DNA of 43,317 bases from a virus. Position 1 is the first letter of the stretch, and each line of letters opens with the position of its first letter. This document shows, piece after piece, positions 16,752 to 25,149 of the stretch. The position numbers and the translations under genes were made by a program. The notes under the pieces are model-generated. The model was not told the DNA's origin. It worked only from the letters and a program-made list of their open reading frames with translations, and searched no databases. The stretch spans positions 1-43,317 of the IMG/VR virus record IMGVR_UViG_3300043783_000100. One strand, 5' to 3'.

Positions 16752-18184
16752 TGCGTAAAATCCTGCTCGCATTCGCAATCCTCGCCGGTCTGACCGCGCC
16801 AGCTTTCGCGCAGCCGAAAACCATTCCGGCGCTGACGCCGCTCGGCACGCTGACGGGCGCGGAGACGGTGCCGGCCTGCACGACAGTACCGTGTGGCTCG
16901 ACCACGACCCAGGACATCGCCGATCTTGCTCCAGGCACGCATATGCCGGCCGGTTCCAACCTTGTTTTTCAGGTGACGACCACCGGCAATGACGCCAACC
17001 CTTGCACGACGCTATCGCCGTGCTTGACGATCCAGCACACCGTCTTGCTGGCGGAAAAATACGATTACCAAAATCTCTATCAACCGACGATCAATGTGGC
17101 GGGCGGTTCGTACGTCGAGACAAATGGTGTGGAACTTTCGCAGCTTATCAACTGTCCCGCTGGCGGCGTAATCACCGGCAACCAAACAACGTGGACAAAC
17201 GTCGTCGTCGATGGCAACAACAACGGCAACAATGGCGTATTCCTTTTATCCGGGATCAATAGCTCTTGGACGCTCTCAGGAATGAGGGTTACCAACGCAG
17301 GCAATTTATTTTCCGTTTTTGGGCATTCGTCCTTAACAATCGACGAGATTAATTTTGCTTTCAATGATAATACCTTTAACGGCATTGACGTTGGAGCCTA
17401 CGGCGCCGTAGGCGAAACTAACACCACTTCCTACAGCGTGACGGAGACCGGAACCGGAACAACGCATAATGCCTTTATCGTCACGTCGGATGCCGGAAAC
17501 GGGACCGCCGTCTTTCAGGGACCGACCGTAATCACCTTCACCAACGCAATCATTTTCGATCATTGGGCCGATAGTGTCGATTACAGCAATGTACAGATGC
17601 TCGGGAATATCACTAACCCGACTAATCTTACGATCGCGACGCAATTATTTTTTGCCGATGTTTTTTCAAACATAGATTTTGGCGCCGCGTGGCTTGCACT
17701 TACTGTGCCGACATTGGGCGCAGTCGATGCGAGTTCAATCCTGCAAGGGTTTCCAGTAGGTCAGCAGGTATCTGGGCCGCCGACGACCAGTAATCTCGCC
17801 ATTTCGCAGCAATGGGGCGTCTTCAAAGACACCACCCAAGGCCCCGGCCTCGGCATCACGCTCAAATACAACGATGCTGGCACACTCTACGATGTCGGCC
17901 CGGGCGCCATCGCCACCGGTTCTCCTCCAACCTTGACCGGCACCTGCACCACCGCTTCCCAGGTAGGAGCAAACACCGCGGGTACGTTCACCGCAACGTG
18001 TGTGGCCCAGACCGTCATCATAACTTTTGCAACCACGGCACCCAACGGCTGGACATGCAACGCTCACGATCTCAGCACGCCCACAGACGCCCTCAATCAG
18101 ACCGCAACTTCCGCAACGAGTTGTACTTTAACCGGAACGACCGTGGCGTCTGATCGAATTTCGTTCAACGCAGTTGGGTTCTAA
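16751..18184 (+). CDS. Exported beta-helix (tailspike-like) protein
   Basis: A 477-residue protein starting at ATG 16751 (TGATG overlap). The signal peptide is clear: MRKILLAFAILAGLTAPAFA followed by Q. The mature N-terminus carries VTTTGNDANPCTTLSPCLTI, the front end of many right-handed parallel beta-helix proteins, then coil repeats rich in Asn, Gly and Val to about residue 330. A small C-terminal domain with four cysteines follows. Pectate-lyase-like folds of this sort bind or cleave polysaccharide. No catalytic residues can be assigned by eye. A signal peptide is unusual for a virion fibre. Confidence 0.65.
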   Translation: MRKILLAFAILAGLTAPAFAQPKTIPALTPLGTLTGAETVPACTTVPCGSTTTQDIADLAPGTHMPAGSNLVFQVTTTGNDANPCTTLSPCLTIQHTVLLAEKYDYQNLYQPTINVAGGSYVETNGVELSQLINCPAGGVITGNQTTWTNVVVDGNNNGNNGVFLLSGINSSWTLSGMRVTNAGNLFSVFGHSSLTIDEINFAFNDNTFNGIDVGAYGAVGETNTTSYSVTETGTGTTHNAFIVTSDAGNGTAVFQGPTVITFTNAIIFDHWADSVDYSNVQMLGNITNPTNLTIATQLFFADVFSNIDFGAAWLALTVPTLGAVDASSILQGFPVGQQVSGPPTTSNLAISQQWGVFKDTTQGPGLGITLKYNDAGTLYDVGPGAIATGSPPTLTGTCTTASQVGANTAGTFTATCVAQTVIITFATTAPNGWTCNAHDLSTPTDALNQTATSATSCTLTGTTVASDRISFNAVGF

Positions 18185-18185
18185 C

Positions 18186-18506
18186 ATGGGCAGCGGCAGC
18201 ACCACATTCCCGTCTCCAAACGCATTACCAGAAGCGATCGTCAGCGATACGCCGAGTGTTGTGGTCGCAACCATAAACTTGCAGCGCGCGGGATTGTATG
18301 TATTCAACCCATCAGCAACGGTCACGTTATGGGTGTCGCCATCTAGCACGCCCGCAGTTGTCAATGGTGCCGGCTCAATTGCCATTCAACCGTTGCAGGG
18401 AGTGATGTTTGGGCCGCCTAACACGCCAAGCTGGACAAACGGCATGAATGCCATTGCAGACACAGCGGGCAGCAATGTCATTGTGATTCACGAATATTAC
18501 CAATGA
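18186..18506 (+). CDS. Small beta-protein without signal peptide
   Basis: A 106-residue protein with a beta-sandwich-like pattern (INLQRAGLYVFNPSATVTLW and SIAIQPLQGVMFGPP). It starts at ATG 18186, one base after the previous stop. Composition resembles the small exported proteins at 13869 and 16090 but no signal peptide is present. Coupled to the next gene by ATGA. Likely structural; function unknown. Confidence 0.55.
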   Translation: MGSGSTTFPSPNALPEAIVSDTPSVVVATINLQRAGLYVFNPSATVTLWVSPSSTPAVVNGAGSIAIQPLQGVMFGPPNTPSWTNGMNAIADTAGSNVIVIHEYYQ

Positions 18507-20005
18507 AACGCTCTTGCCTTGCACTAATTCTGCTAACGCTGGCGACTTGGCCCGCCCACGCCCAACGCAATACCGTTACGGTTATTGGTCCAGTTACGCC
18601 CGGTGATTGCACGCAGTTCAATTCCACTAATGTTCTAAAGGACGCGGGCGCTCCTTGCGGCTCGGGCGGCGGCGGTGCCGTGAGTTCGGTTGCCAATAGT
18701 GATGGCACGCTAACCGTATCGCCTACGACGGGAGCTGTTGTTGCATCTCTCAATCTTAGCAATCCAAACATTTGGGTTGCGGTCCAAACTTTCAGCGCCA
18801 ACGATCTAGTGTTGGCCGGCGTTACCGGCTCGACGCAGTGTCTCCAAGCATCGGCAACCGGTGTCGTGACTGGCACGGGGGCGGTTTGCGGCGGCTCTGG
18901 TTCAACCGGGGCCAATCCCACTGCAACTGCTGGCCCGGTAGCGGTTAATGGTGTCGCCACCACCTTCCTGCGTTCGGACGGCGCCCCGGCAATTCAATTG
19001 GCCACCAGCGGTCAGTTCGGCATCGTGGAGGTTGACGGTACGACAATCACGGCGGCCGGTGGCGTCATTAGTGCAGTTGGCGGGGGCGGGTCTGTTGGCT
19101 CAGTCACCAATAGCGACGGCTCCTTGACGATATCGCCCACGACGGGCGCCGTGGTTGCATCACTCAATCCCGCCCATGCCAATACTTGGACTGCAGTACA
19201 GACTTTCAATGCCAACGATCTAGTGTTGGCCGGCGTGACTGGTTCAACACAGTGTTTGCAGGCATCCTCAGCCGGTGTCGTGACTGGAACAGGAACGACT
19301 TGCGGTTCTGGCGGTGGTGGCATTACCGCGCTCACTGGAGATGTGACTGCTTCCGGCTCAGGCTCGGTTGCAGCTACGGTAGCCAAGATTGCTGGCGTTT
19401 CTGTAGGCACACCAACCGGAACCGGCAATGTGGTGTTCTCGGCGTCCCCAACATTTACCGGCACCATTACAGCTGCCGCGGAGGCTTTGTCCGGTGCATT
19501 GACCATCAATGTTGCCGGCTCGACGCAGTGCCTGCACGTCAACACATCCGGTCTTGTCAGTGGGACAGGAGCGAATTGCACTTCCGTCACTAATAGCGAC
19601 GGTAGTTTGACTATATCGCCGACAACCGGAACTGTAGTTGCATCTCTCAACATCGCTCATGCAAACACATGGAGCGGAAACCAAACTTTTAATGGTGTTA
19701 GTACGTTTGGCGCGGCAATACGGGTTCCTGTCAGAACAGCGATCAGCGCCACTGACACCATTAGTGCCACAGCCGATTATTTTATTTGTCCGCTTAACAC
19801 GAGCGTTGCCGCGACCGAGAATCTTCCTGCCGGGGTGACCGGCTTGACGTTTCTGATAAAGGATTGCGGCGGCAATGGCGCGACGCATAGTATCACAGTC
19901 ACGCCATTATCGGGCAACATCGATGGCGCCTCTACCTTTGTGATGAGCACCAATTATCAGAGCGTCAGCGTGACCTATACGGGCGCGCAATGGAGCATTA
20001 ACTGA
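18503..20005 (+). CDS. Exported fibre-like protein with internal repeats
   Basis: A 500-residue protein with a clear signal peptide (MKRSCLALILLTLATWPAHA then Q). It contains at least three copies of a module: VTNSDGSLTISPTTG, VVASLN, ANTWTAVQTF, LAGVTGSTQCLQAS, GVVTGTG, Cys. The HANTW.AVQTF phrase is typical of phage tail fibres. Each module carries paired cysteines that could be oxidised in the periplasm. A 26-base identical DNA repeat (18797-18822 and 19211-19236) shows recent module duplication. The C-terminus (GNGATHSITVTPLSGNIDGA) resembles fibre tip domains. Surface role likely. Confidence 0.65.
   Translation: MKRSCLALILLTLATWPAHAQRNTVTVIGPVTPGDCTQFNSTNVLKDAGAPCGSGGGGAVSSVANSDGTLTVSPTTGAVVASLNLSNPNIWVAVQTFSANDLVLAGVTGSTQCLQASATGVVTGTGAVCGGSGSTGANPTATAGPVAVNGVATTFLRSDGAPAIQLATSGQFGIVEVDGTTITAAGGVISAVGGGGSVGSVTNSDGSLTISPTTGAVVASLNPAHANTWTAVQTFNANDLVLAGVTGSTQCLQASSAGVVTGTGTTCGSGGGGITALTGDVTASGSGSVAATVAKIAGVSVGTPTGTGNVVFSASPTFTGTITAAAEALSGALTINVAGSTQCLHVNTSGLVSGTGANCTSVTNSDGSLTISPTTGTVVASLNIAHANTWSGNQTFNGVSTFGAAIRVPVRTAISATDTISATADYFICPLNTSVAATENLPAGVTGLTFLIKDCGGNGATHSITVTPLSGNIDGASTFVMSTNYQSVSVTYTGAQWSIN
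18797..18822 (+). repeat. 26-bp exact direct repeat, copy 1
   Basis: Identical to 19211-19236, 414 bases downstream, inside the fibre-like gene. It encodes the ANDLVLAGV part of the repeated protein module. The surrounding sequence is similar but diverged. Confidence 0.85.
19211..19236 (+). repeat. 26-bp exact direct repeat, copy 2
   Basis: Second copy of the 18797-18822 repeat in the fibre-like gene. The copies are in the same reading frame (414 bases apart, divisible by three), so recombination between them would delete one module in frame. Confidence 0.85.
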
Positions 20006-22734
20006 TGCTCCGCGGCCTAATCGTTCTTGCCTTCGCGGTTCTGTCTCTCGGCGCCTTCCCCAGTGGCGGGCGCTATGCCGGCGGCGGTTCTCCCGGCGTC
20101 ATGGCGAGGCCGATAGCGCCATTGATACAAACGCTCGGCACGGTAACGCATGTCACTATCAACGGTGCTGATACGCCGGCACGCGTTATAACGGACATGA
20201 ATTATTTGGGCGCGTTCAACGTGCGCGACTTCGTGCAGGCGGACGCGACCAAGTTTGGTGTGATTGCGGCAGCGCACGCCAAGTTCGACAACGCAACTTC
20301 AAGCTGGAACTCATGCAGTGGGACCAGCACGGCGACTTATCTTAGCAATCTGACTACAGAACTGGATACTTTTGTCGGGCTGTATCCCGGTTCGGTTCCT
20401 TTCGTTGACGGCCAGAACGAAATCAACAACTTCCCGCCGTGCTATCTCATCACGGCGCCGGCAACCAGCTCGGCGGGCGCGGTGGTGAACTTCTCGGCAG
20501 TCCCGGCCTCGGTGGTGACTACGGCAACGGCGACCTACGGATCCGGCATTGTCGCCACTGATGTCACCACGCCGGGCAACATCCCTGGCGGCGCCACGGT
20601 GGTCTCGGCGACCACGACAACCGTCACGCTCAGCGCCTCGACCACGGTCGCTGGCAGCGATGTGATCCAGTTCAAGGCCAACGGCACCAATCCAGCGTCT
20701 GGCATTACTTGGCAGACCGACATCTACAATACCGTTCATGCTGACGCGACGCTTGCCGGCACGCAGATCACGAACTTCACCGACTTCCCAAACTACGGTG
20801 TCGCGGGAACGGCCGATCTCAATAATCAGCATCCATATCCGACCAATGGCGCGCAGCCGGGTTGGCAGAATCCAGCCCAAGGACCGCCGCAGATTGCCGG
20901 TCTGCCGGTGGTATTCACCGAAACGGGCTACAACACAGTTACAACTGACCCCAACGGCGTGGATCAAACTCGTCAAGCAATCTTCGCGCTGAATAACATT
21001 TTTGACTCGTACATCCTCTACAACGTCCCAGATATTTGGTTTTACGAACTCATTGATGATGGCACCGACAGCAATCCGTTCAATAATGAAGGTATCTTTA
21101 CCAATAGTAATGTGCCCAAGACGGCGGCTACCGTCCTCAAGAACTTCATCACGATCATGTCGGACGGGGGCGGCACATTCTCGCCGGGTCGGTTGAACTA
21201 CTCGATCTCCGGACTGCCAACGCCAAGCGGTTCGTTTCCCACCGGTACATTAGGCGGATTCTCCGGGTTATTTCAGAAGTCGAATGGTAACTATTACATC
21301 ATAATCTGGAACGAGCCGCAGATTTGGAACGCGACCACGCATGCGCCAGTGACGCCAAGTACGTCCTCGCTGACCGTCAATCTGGGGTTAACGGCGGCGA
21401 CGGTAAACGTCTATGATCCGATCACCAGCACAACGCCAATCTCGACAGCAAGCAGCGTATCGTCGGTCACACCATCAATCACCGCCGACCCATTGATTGT
21501 CGAGATCATCCCTAGCAATTATTATACGGTTTCACCGCCGCCGATCTCGGCCAACATCGTCACGTCGCCATCACTGCCGTTCACGGTGACGCTGGGCACT
21601 GGTACATTTTCGGGCTCACAGACCATCACCATCAGCGACGGCGGCAATGGCGGCACCATCACCCCGTCAGTCGGCTCGCCGGGCACCAGCACAGTAGTGG
21701 TCACACCTACGGTCAGCACTACCAGTTTTACCTTTACCTATACTGGCGCGACGGCTGGCAACAAGACGATCAGCTTCGCCAATGCGCAGGGCTGGCACGA
21801 CGCACAGGCGCAAATCTATTATCCGGCTAACCCGATCCCGCCCTACGACGGCACGGTCTGGAACAACCCCGGCGGCTGTTGCGGGGGCGACACCGGCGTT
21901 GCGCACGGCACCTACCACAGCAACCTGCTCAACACGACCATTGGTTATGTGATCTATACACCGCCCGGCTATCCCACCGGAGGGCCGTTTCCGGTGGTCT
22001 ATTTCCTCACAGGTTCGGGCAGCAACGAGAATAGCTGGATCGGCGTCGGCTCGCCGGACCCATACGGCGTGGTGCAGGCGGCGATCGTTGCCACGACAAT
22101 TAAACCGATGATCGTCGTCACTTTCAACAGCACCTATTTCGGCGACAATAGGGACGCTCAGCCGGGCAGCACGAACTACGGCACCTGGCCGCCGCAAACC
22201 ATGCTGATCTATGAAGGCATCGCCCACATCGACGCCACCTACAGCACCATCGCCAATAAGACTGGGCGGGCCTTGCAGGGCTTCTCAATGGGCGGCCAGG
22301 CTTGTATGCGCTTCGCCACCAAATTTCCGCAAATGTTCAGCTCGGCCTATTGCATCGCACCGGCCAGCGACGACGTGGCGCCGAACTATCCGATCTGCGT
22401 GCCTGGCGTTCATTGCAGCGACGTGACGAGCTCAGACCCGACAGAACTCTCCGTCCTTTTCAACAACAGTACGGCGGCTTACCAGAACGACAGCGTGTGG
22501 GGTTCGGGGGCGTACAATGCGCCGAACATCAACGGCCTGCCGATCCATGTTCTTGTAGGCAGCCTGGACGCATTGGATGCGGTCGCGGTGGACTATTTCA
22601 CGCTGCTCGACTATGCCGGTGTCGCCCACGATGCCCTAACGGTTGCTTCCGGTTGCGGCCACGACTATAGCTGTGATGTCGGCTCTGTTGGCGTCAATGT
22701 GCCTTGGCAATACGCTTCAACAAATTTCCCATGA
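20005..22734 (+). CDS. Bifunctional depolymerase-like protein: glycosidase-type barrel plus esterase
   Basis: A 909-residue protein coupled to the fibre gene by TGATG. Residues 1-18 look like a signal peptide or anchor (LRGLIVLAFAVLSLGAF). Residues about 45-385 resemble a clan GH-A glycoside hydrolase: DGQNEINN (candidate acid/base E139) and VVFTETGYN (candidate nucleophile E306), interrupted by a beta insertion at 150-225. Residues 430-505 look like its accessory beta-sandwich and 520-605 like an Ig-type domain. Residues 640-905 are an esterase D-type alpha/beta hydrolase: YTPPGYP, nucleophile S761 in GFSMGG, an Asp near 854 and H886 in GCGHDY. Two activities on one chain fit removal of an acylated polysaccharide. 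The GH assignment is inference; the esterase is firm. Confidence 0.72.
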   Translation: MLRGLIVLAFAVLSLGAFPSGGRYAGGGSPGVMARPIAPLIQTLGTVTHVTINGADTPARVITDMNYLGAFNVRDFVQADATKFGVIAAAHAKFDNATSSWNSCSGTSTATYLSNLTTELDTFVGLYPGSVPFVDGQNEINNFPPCYLITAPATSSAGAVVNFSAVPASVVTTATATYGSGIVATDVTTPGNIPGGATVVSATTTTVTLSASTTVAGSDVIQFKANGTNPASGITWQTDIYNTVHADATLAGTQITNFTDFPNYGVAGTADLNNQHPYPTNGAQPGWQNPAQGPPQIAGLPVVFTETGYNTVTTDPNGVDQTRQAIFALNNIFDSYILYNVPDIWFYELIDDGTDSNPFNNEGIFTNSNVPKTAATVLKNFITIMSDGGGTFSPGRLNYSISGLPTPSGSFPTGTLGGFSGLFQKSNGNYYIIIWNEPQIWNATTHAPVTPSTSSLTVNLGLTAATVNVYDPITSTTPISTASSVSSVTPSITADPLIVEIIPSNYYTVSPPPISANIVTSPSLPFTVTLGTGTFSGSQTITISDGGNGGTITPSVGSPGTSTVVVTPTVSTTSFTFTYTGATAGNKTISFANAQGWHDAQAQIYYPANPIPPYDGTVWNNPGGCCGGDTGVAHGTYHSNLLNTTIGYVIYTPPGYPTGGPFPVVYFLTGSGSNENSWIGVGSPDPYGVVQAAIVATTIKPMIVVTFNSTYFGDNRDAQPGSTNYGTWPPQTMLIYEGIAHIDATYSTIANKTGRALQGFSMGGQACMRFATKFPQMFSSAYCIAPASDDVAPNYPICVPGVHCSDVTSSDPTELSVLFNNSTAAYQNDSVWGSGAYNAPNINGLPIHVLVGSLDALDAVAVDYFTLLDYAGVAHDALTVASGCGHDYSCDVGSVGVNVPWQYASTNFP

Positions 22735-22744
22735 TGAGCCTCAC

Positions 22745-23227
22745 ATGCAAACATCTGCTGACGGACGCAAATTTATCGAGATGAAAGAAGAATCCGGTGT
22801 AGCCAAAACCGTCGCTTACAATGACGGCACCGGTACCTGGACGATTGGATTTGGTCATACTTCTGCTGCGGGCCTGCCACGGGTTTATCCTGGCATGACG
22901 ATTACCACGGCCGAGGCAGATGCTATACTTGGCAGTGACTTAGCCTCAGTCGAGAATGACATTAACCATAATGTTAAAGTGCCGCTCAATCAAAACCAAT
23001 TTGATGCCTTGGTTAGTTTCGATTTCAATACCGGCGCGCTTGATCGCTCCGGGCTGCTGCAACTCATCAATGGTGGCGTGACTAATCCCCAACTTATCAC
23101 CAATGCTTTCGAGGCATGGCGCTACGCTCATGTGCATGGTGTCATGGTGCCCATTCTACTCGGGCGGCGCCAAGACGAGGCCAAATTGTATCTCACGCCG
23201 GTAACAGAACAGGCGGCCGTGGCATGA
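22745..23227 (+). CDS. Endolysin, T4-type lysozyme (GH24)
   Basis: A 160-residue muramidase that would cleave peptidoglycan at the end of infection. The catalytic pattern is visible: Glu in MKEESGVAKTVAY (E16), Asp in YNDGTG (D27), and Thr in TWTIGFGHT (T33). The later FDALVSFDFNTGA segment is typical of GH24. From ATG 22745 there is no signal peptide, so release would depend on a holin. The frame is open upstream to 22643 but that part overlaps the previous gene. Coupled to the next gene by ATGATGA. Confidence 0.88.
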   Translation: MQTSADGRKFIEMKEESGVAKTVAYNDGTGTWTIGFGHTSAAGLPRVYPGMTITTAEADAILGSDLASVENDINHNVKVPLNQNQFDALVSFDFNTGALDRSGLLQLINGGVTNPQLITNAFEAWRYAHVHGVMVPILLGRRQDEAKLYLTPVTEQAAVA

Positions 23228-23481
23228 TGAAAGGCAGCATCAAATGGGCGGTATGGCTGTTTCTGATAGTTGCCACCTTTTCGATTATGGAAGGCTGGTC
23301 GCTCCACGAGGGGACGAGCACATTGTCCAGATTTATCTGGGACATAACGGCAGAATTTCCGCCTTTCCCATGGGTGGCTGGATTCCTCACTGGATTTTTA
23401 GTGGCACATTTTTGGTGGGGGGGCATAGTATCATTTAAGCCCGTAACCATGGAGAAACACGATGCAGCTTCCAACCAATGA
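23224..23481 (+). CDS. Membrane protein, candidate holin/antiholin
   Basis: An 85-residue protein whose ATG overlaps the endolysin stop. It has two hydrophobic segments: WAVWLFLIVATFSIM near residues 8-22, and FPWVAGFLTGFLVAHFWWGG near residues 50-70. Size, topology and position beside the lysozyme fit a holin or holin partner. No sequence family recognised. Confidence 0.55.
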   Translation: MMKGSIKWAVWLFLIVATFSIMEGWSLHEGTSTLSRFIWDITAEFPPFPWVAGFLTGFLVAHFWWGGIVSFKPVTMEKHDAASNQ

Positions 23482-23863
23482 CCAGGTAAATTCCGCCCTG
23501 CGTCACGTCTATACGGCAGTAGGCACTGCCTCGGCCGTATTGATCTTTGTCGGTCTTTCCCAGAGCGACGCCACGGCATTGGGTGTTGCCGTGCACAAAA
23601 TTGGCGATGGTATTGCTTCGATCATTGCTGGCATTGGTATGCTGATTCCCGTTGTATCGGCTCTGTACGCGGCATGGTCTGCCAGCCCGTTCTCGCGGCT
23701 TATCAGCATGAAGAAAGACCCCGAGATTGCCCAGGTTCTTGCCAAGCCCGGCACGCCCACGGCAGCCCTGGCCGACTCCATCCCCGGCGATAAGATCACC
23801 GTGGCAACCCCTGCGGTGGTACGGGCGATCCAGGCCAATGCCCCGGCACTAAAAACCGGATGA
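23462..23863 (+). CDS. Candidate holin (two membrane helices)
   Basis: A 133-residue protein with GGAG eight bases before ATG 23462, overlapping the previous gene by 20 bases. It has two membrane helices (VGTASAVLIFVGLSQ, then a glycine-rich IASIIAGIGMLIPVVSALYA) and a hydrophilic C-terminus beginning with SMKKDPEIAQVLAKPG. This plan is common in annotated phage holins of alphaproteobacterial phages. Either this or the preceding gene is probably the pore former. Confidence 0.55.
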   Translation: MQLPTNDQVNSALRHVYTAVGTASAVLIFVGLSQSDATALGVAVHKIGDGIASIIAGIGMLIPVVSALYAAWSASPFSRLISMKKDPEIAQVLAKPGTPTAALADSIPGDKITVATPAVVRAIQANAPALKTG

Positions 23864-23910
23864 TTTACTACAGGTGTTGCACTCACGACACACCTTCTAG
23901 GCGTAGTCTG

Positions 23911-23933
23911 CCCCTGTAAATTTCACACAGGGG
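23911..23933 (+). promoter_or_regulatory. Hairpin covering the porin ribosome-binding site
   Basis: CCCCTGT (23911-23917) and ACAGGGG (23927-23933) form a perfect 7-bp stem with a 9-base AT-rich loop. The 3' arm contains the AGGGGA that lies six bases before the porin ATG at 23940, so folding would hide the ribosome-binding site. A translational control element is suggested; no promoter with good consensus is evident in 23864-23910. Confidence 0.5.
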
Positions 23934-23939
23934 ACCACC

Positions 23940-24749
23940 ATGAAGAAATATCTCTTGCTCACAACGGCACTGGCAGCCCTAGCACTGCCCGCCTATGCGG
24001 CCGATATGCCAGTCAAGGCACCGCCCGTCGTTAGCCCCTTCATCAATTGGACAGGATCGGGCTGGTTTTGGGAATTCGGCACCTACGCGGGCGTAGCCCA
24101 ATCGTCAGTTAACGGCTCGTCGTTGCTAGTCTCAAGCCTTGTCAGTTCTAATATCACTGCGTCGGGCGGTGGCATCGAAGTCGGACTCGGTTATATCCAC
24201 GGCAACACCAACACGCTCGGGTTCGGCAATTGGTTCGAGCTGCAGGGAAAAGGGGCGTATCAAAATATCCAAGGCGGTATTCAGGTGCCCGGCGGCGATT
24301 CTGGATTTTTCAGTCGATGGTCGGCAGAACAAGACGCCTGTGTCGGCGCCGATGTCATAGCGGCGATTGGATCTGTTATCGGCAATCTCGGCGTCAACTG
24401 GCCGACGTGGACACCTTCGCTCCCGGCAAATGTGCAGGTTGGCATTCCAAAGCAATGTTTCGGCGGCGAGGTACGCGAGTTCGGTCTGGGTGGCCAGTTC
24501 GGAGGCGCAACTGGCACCACGATTGGCGTCGCTCCCGGTGTGATTACGGAGTTTATTTATCCGACATTGGGGACGAATGGACTGCCAAATGGCGGCGCTG
24601 TCAAACTGTGGGCGTCAGTTGATTGGAACGCAAAAGGGTTTACGTTTGACAACGTGTTCGGTAAGACCGGTTCTGTGGGGGTCACTCCTGGCGTCAGTGA
24701 AGGTACAACGTACCGCGCTGGTATCGACTTTGCATTGGCGTTTAAGTAA
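23940..24749 (+). CDS. Outer-membrane porin-like beta-barrel protein
   Basis: A 269-residue protein with a textbook signal peptide (KKYLLLTTALAALALPAYA) and the mature start ADMPVKAPP, a hallmark of porin/Omp25-31-type outer-membrane proteins in Hyphomicrobiales. It has alternating aromatic and glycine-rich strands (SGWFWEFGTYAGVAQSS; GGIEVGLGYIHGN; FNV-type strands near the C-terminus GTTYRAGIDFALAFK). The last residue is Lys rather than the usual Phe, so barrel insertion may differ. A host-derived surface protein carried by the phage could mask or replace a receptor. It stands behind its own hairpin leader. Confidence 0.75.
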   Translation: MKKYLLLTTALAALALPAYAADMPVKAPPVVSPFINWTGSGWFWEFGTYAGVAQSSVNGSSLLVSSLVSSNITASGGGIEVGLGYIHGNTNTLGFGNWFELQGKGAYQNIQGGIQVPGGDSGFFSRWSAEQDACVGADVIAAIGSVIGNLGVNWPTWTPSLPANVQVGIPKQCFGGEVREFGLGGQFGGATGTTIGVAPGVITEFIYPTLGTNGLPNGGAVKLWASVDWNAKGFTFDNVFGKTGSVGVTPGVSEGTTYRAGIDFALAFK

Positions 24750-24762
24750 CCGAGGCTGTGCG

Positions 24763-25149
24763 ATGTGGAATCTATTTTGGTCCACAAATCTGCGTCGCAC
24801 GGCCACCTCCATATTTGCCCTCGTTACCGCATTTGCCAGCTCGATCGTAGCCATTCCGCCTGCCGTGGCACTGGTAGCGGATTGGCAACCCATTGCATTC
24901 AAGACTTACGTTCTCGATAGGATTCAGACGACGATAAATCCGATGTTGCAGACCGAATCCAAGCTGCTCATCGCCCAGGCCCAGACAACGGCCGCGCTCA
25001 ATGCAATTCTGTTGACGCAACTGCAATCGTCGCTGTATGCCGCCCAGAAGGACATGCAGACAGCGCCGAGTCAGACCGTGCAGGAGCGCATTAACGACCT
25101 GAACAAACAGATCCACGACCTGCAGACCACCAGTGCGGGTGGGCGTTAG
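24763..25149 (+). CDS. Membrane-anchored coiled-coil protein (spanin-like topology)
   Basis: A 128-residue protein starting at ATG 24763 with GAGG upstream. One N-terminal transmembrane helix (TATSIFALVTAFASSIVAIPP) is followed by a Gln/Ala-rich periplasmic helix (LLIAQAQTTAALNAILLTQL, then RINDLNKQIHDLQ). The layout matches an i-spanin, but no partner lipoprotein is visible nearby, so this is only a topology match. Its stop interlocks with the convergent gene at 25146. Confidence 0.6.
   Translation: MWNLFWSTNLRRTATSIFALVTAFASSIVAIPPAVALVADWQPIAFKTYVLDRIQTTINPMLQTESKLLIAQAQTTAALNAILLTQLQSSLYAAQKDMQTAPSQTVQERINDLNKQIHDLQTTSAGGR

Noticed and set aside
18503-20005. Diversity-generating retroelement suggested by near-identical repeats in a fibre gene
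   Set aside because: No reverse transcriptase and no template/variable repeat pair with adenine-specific differences is visible; the repeats are ordinary protein modules.
22643-22744. N-terminal extension of the lysozyme that would add a hydrophobic leader (possible signal-anchor endolysin)
   Set aside because: The extension starts at a TTG, overlaps the end of the esterase gene, and has no ribosome-binding site. The ATG at 22745 gives a complete GH24 domain. Not fully excluded, since the true start's site is also weak.
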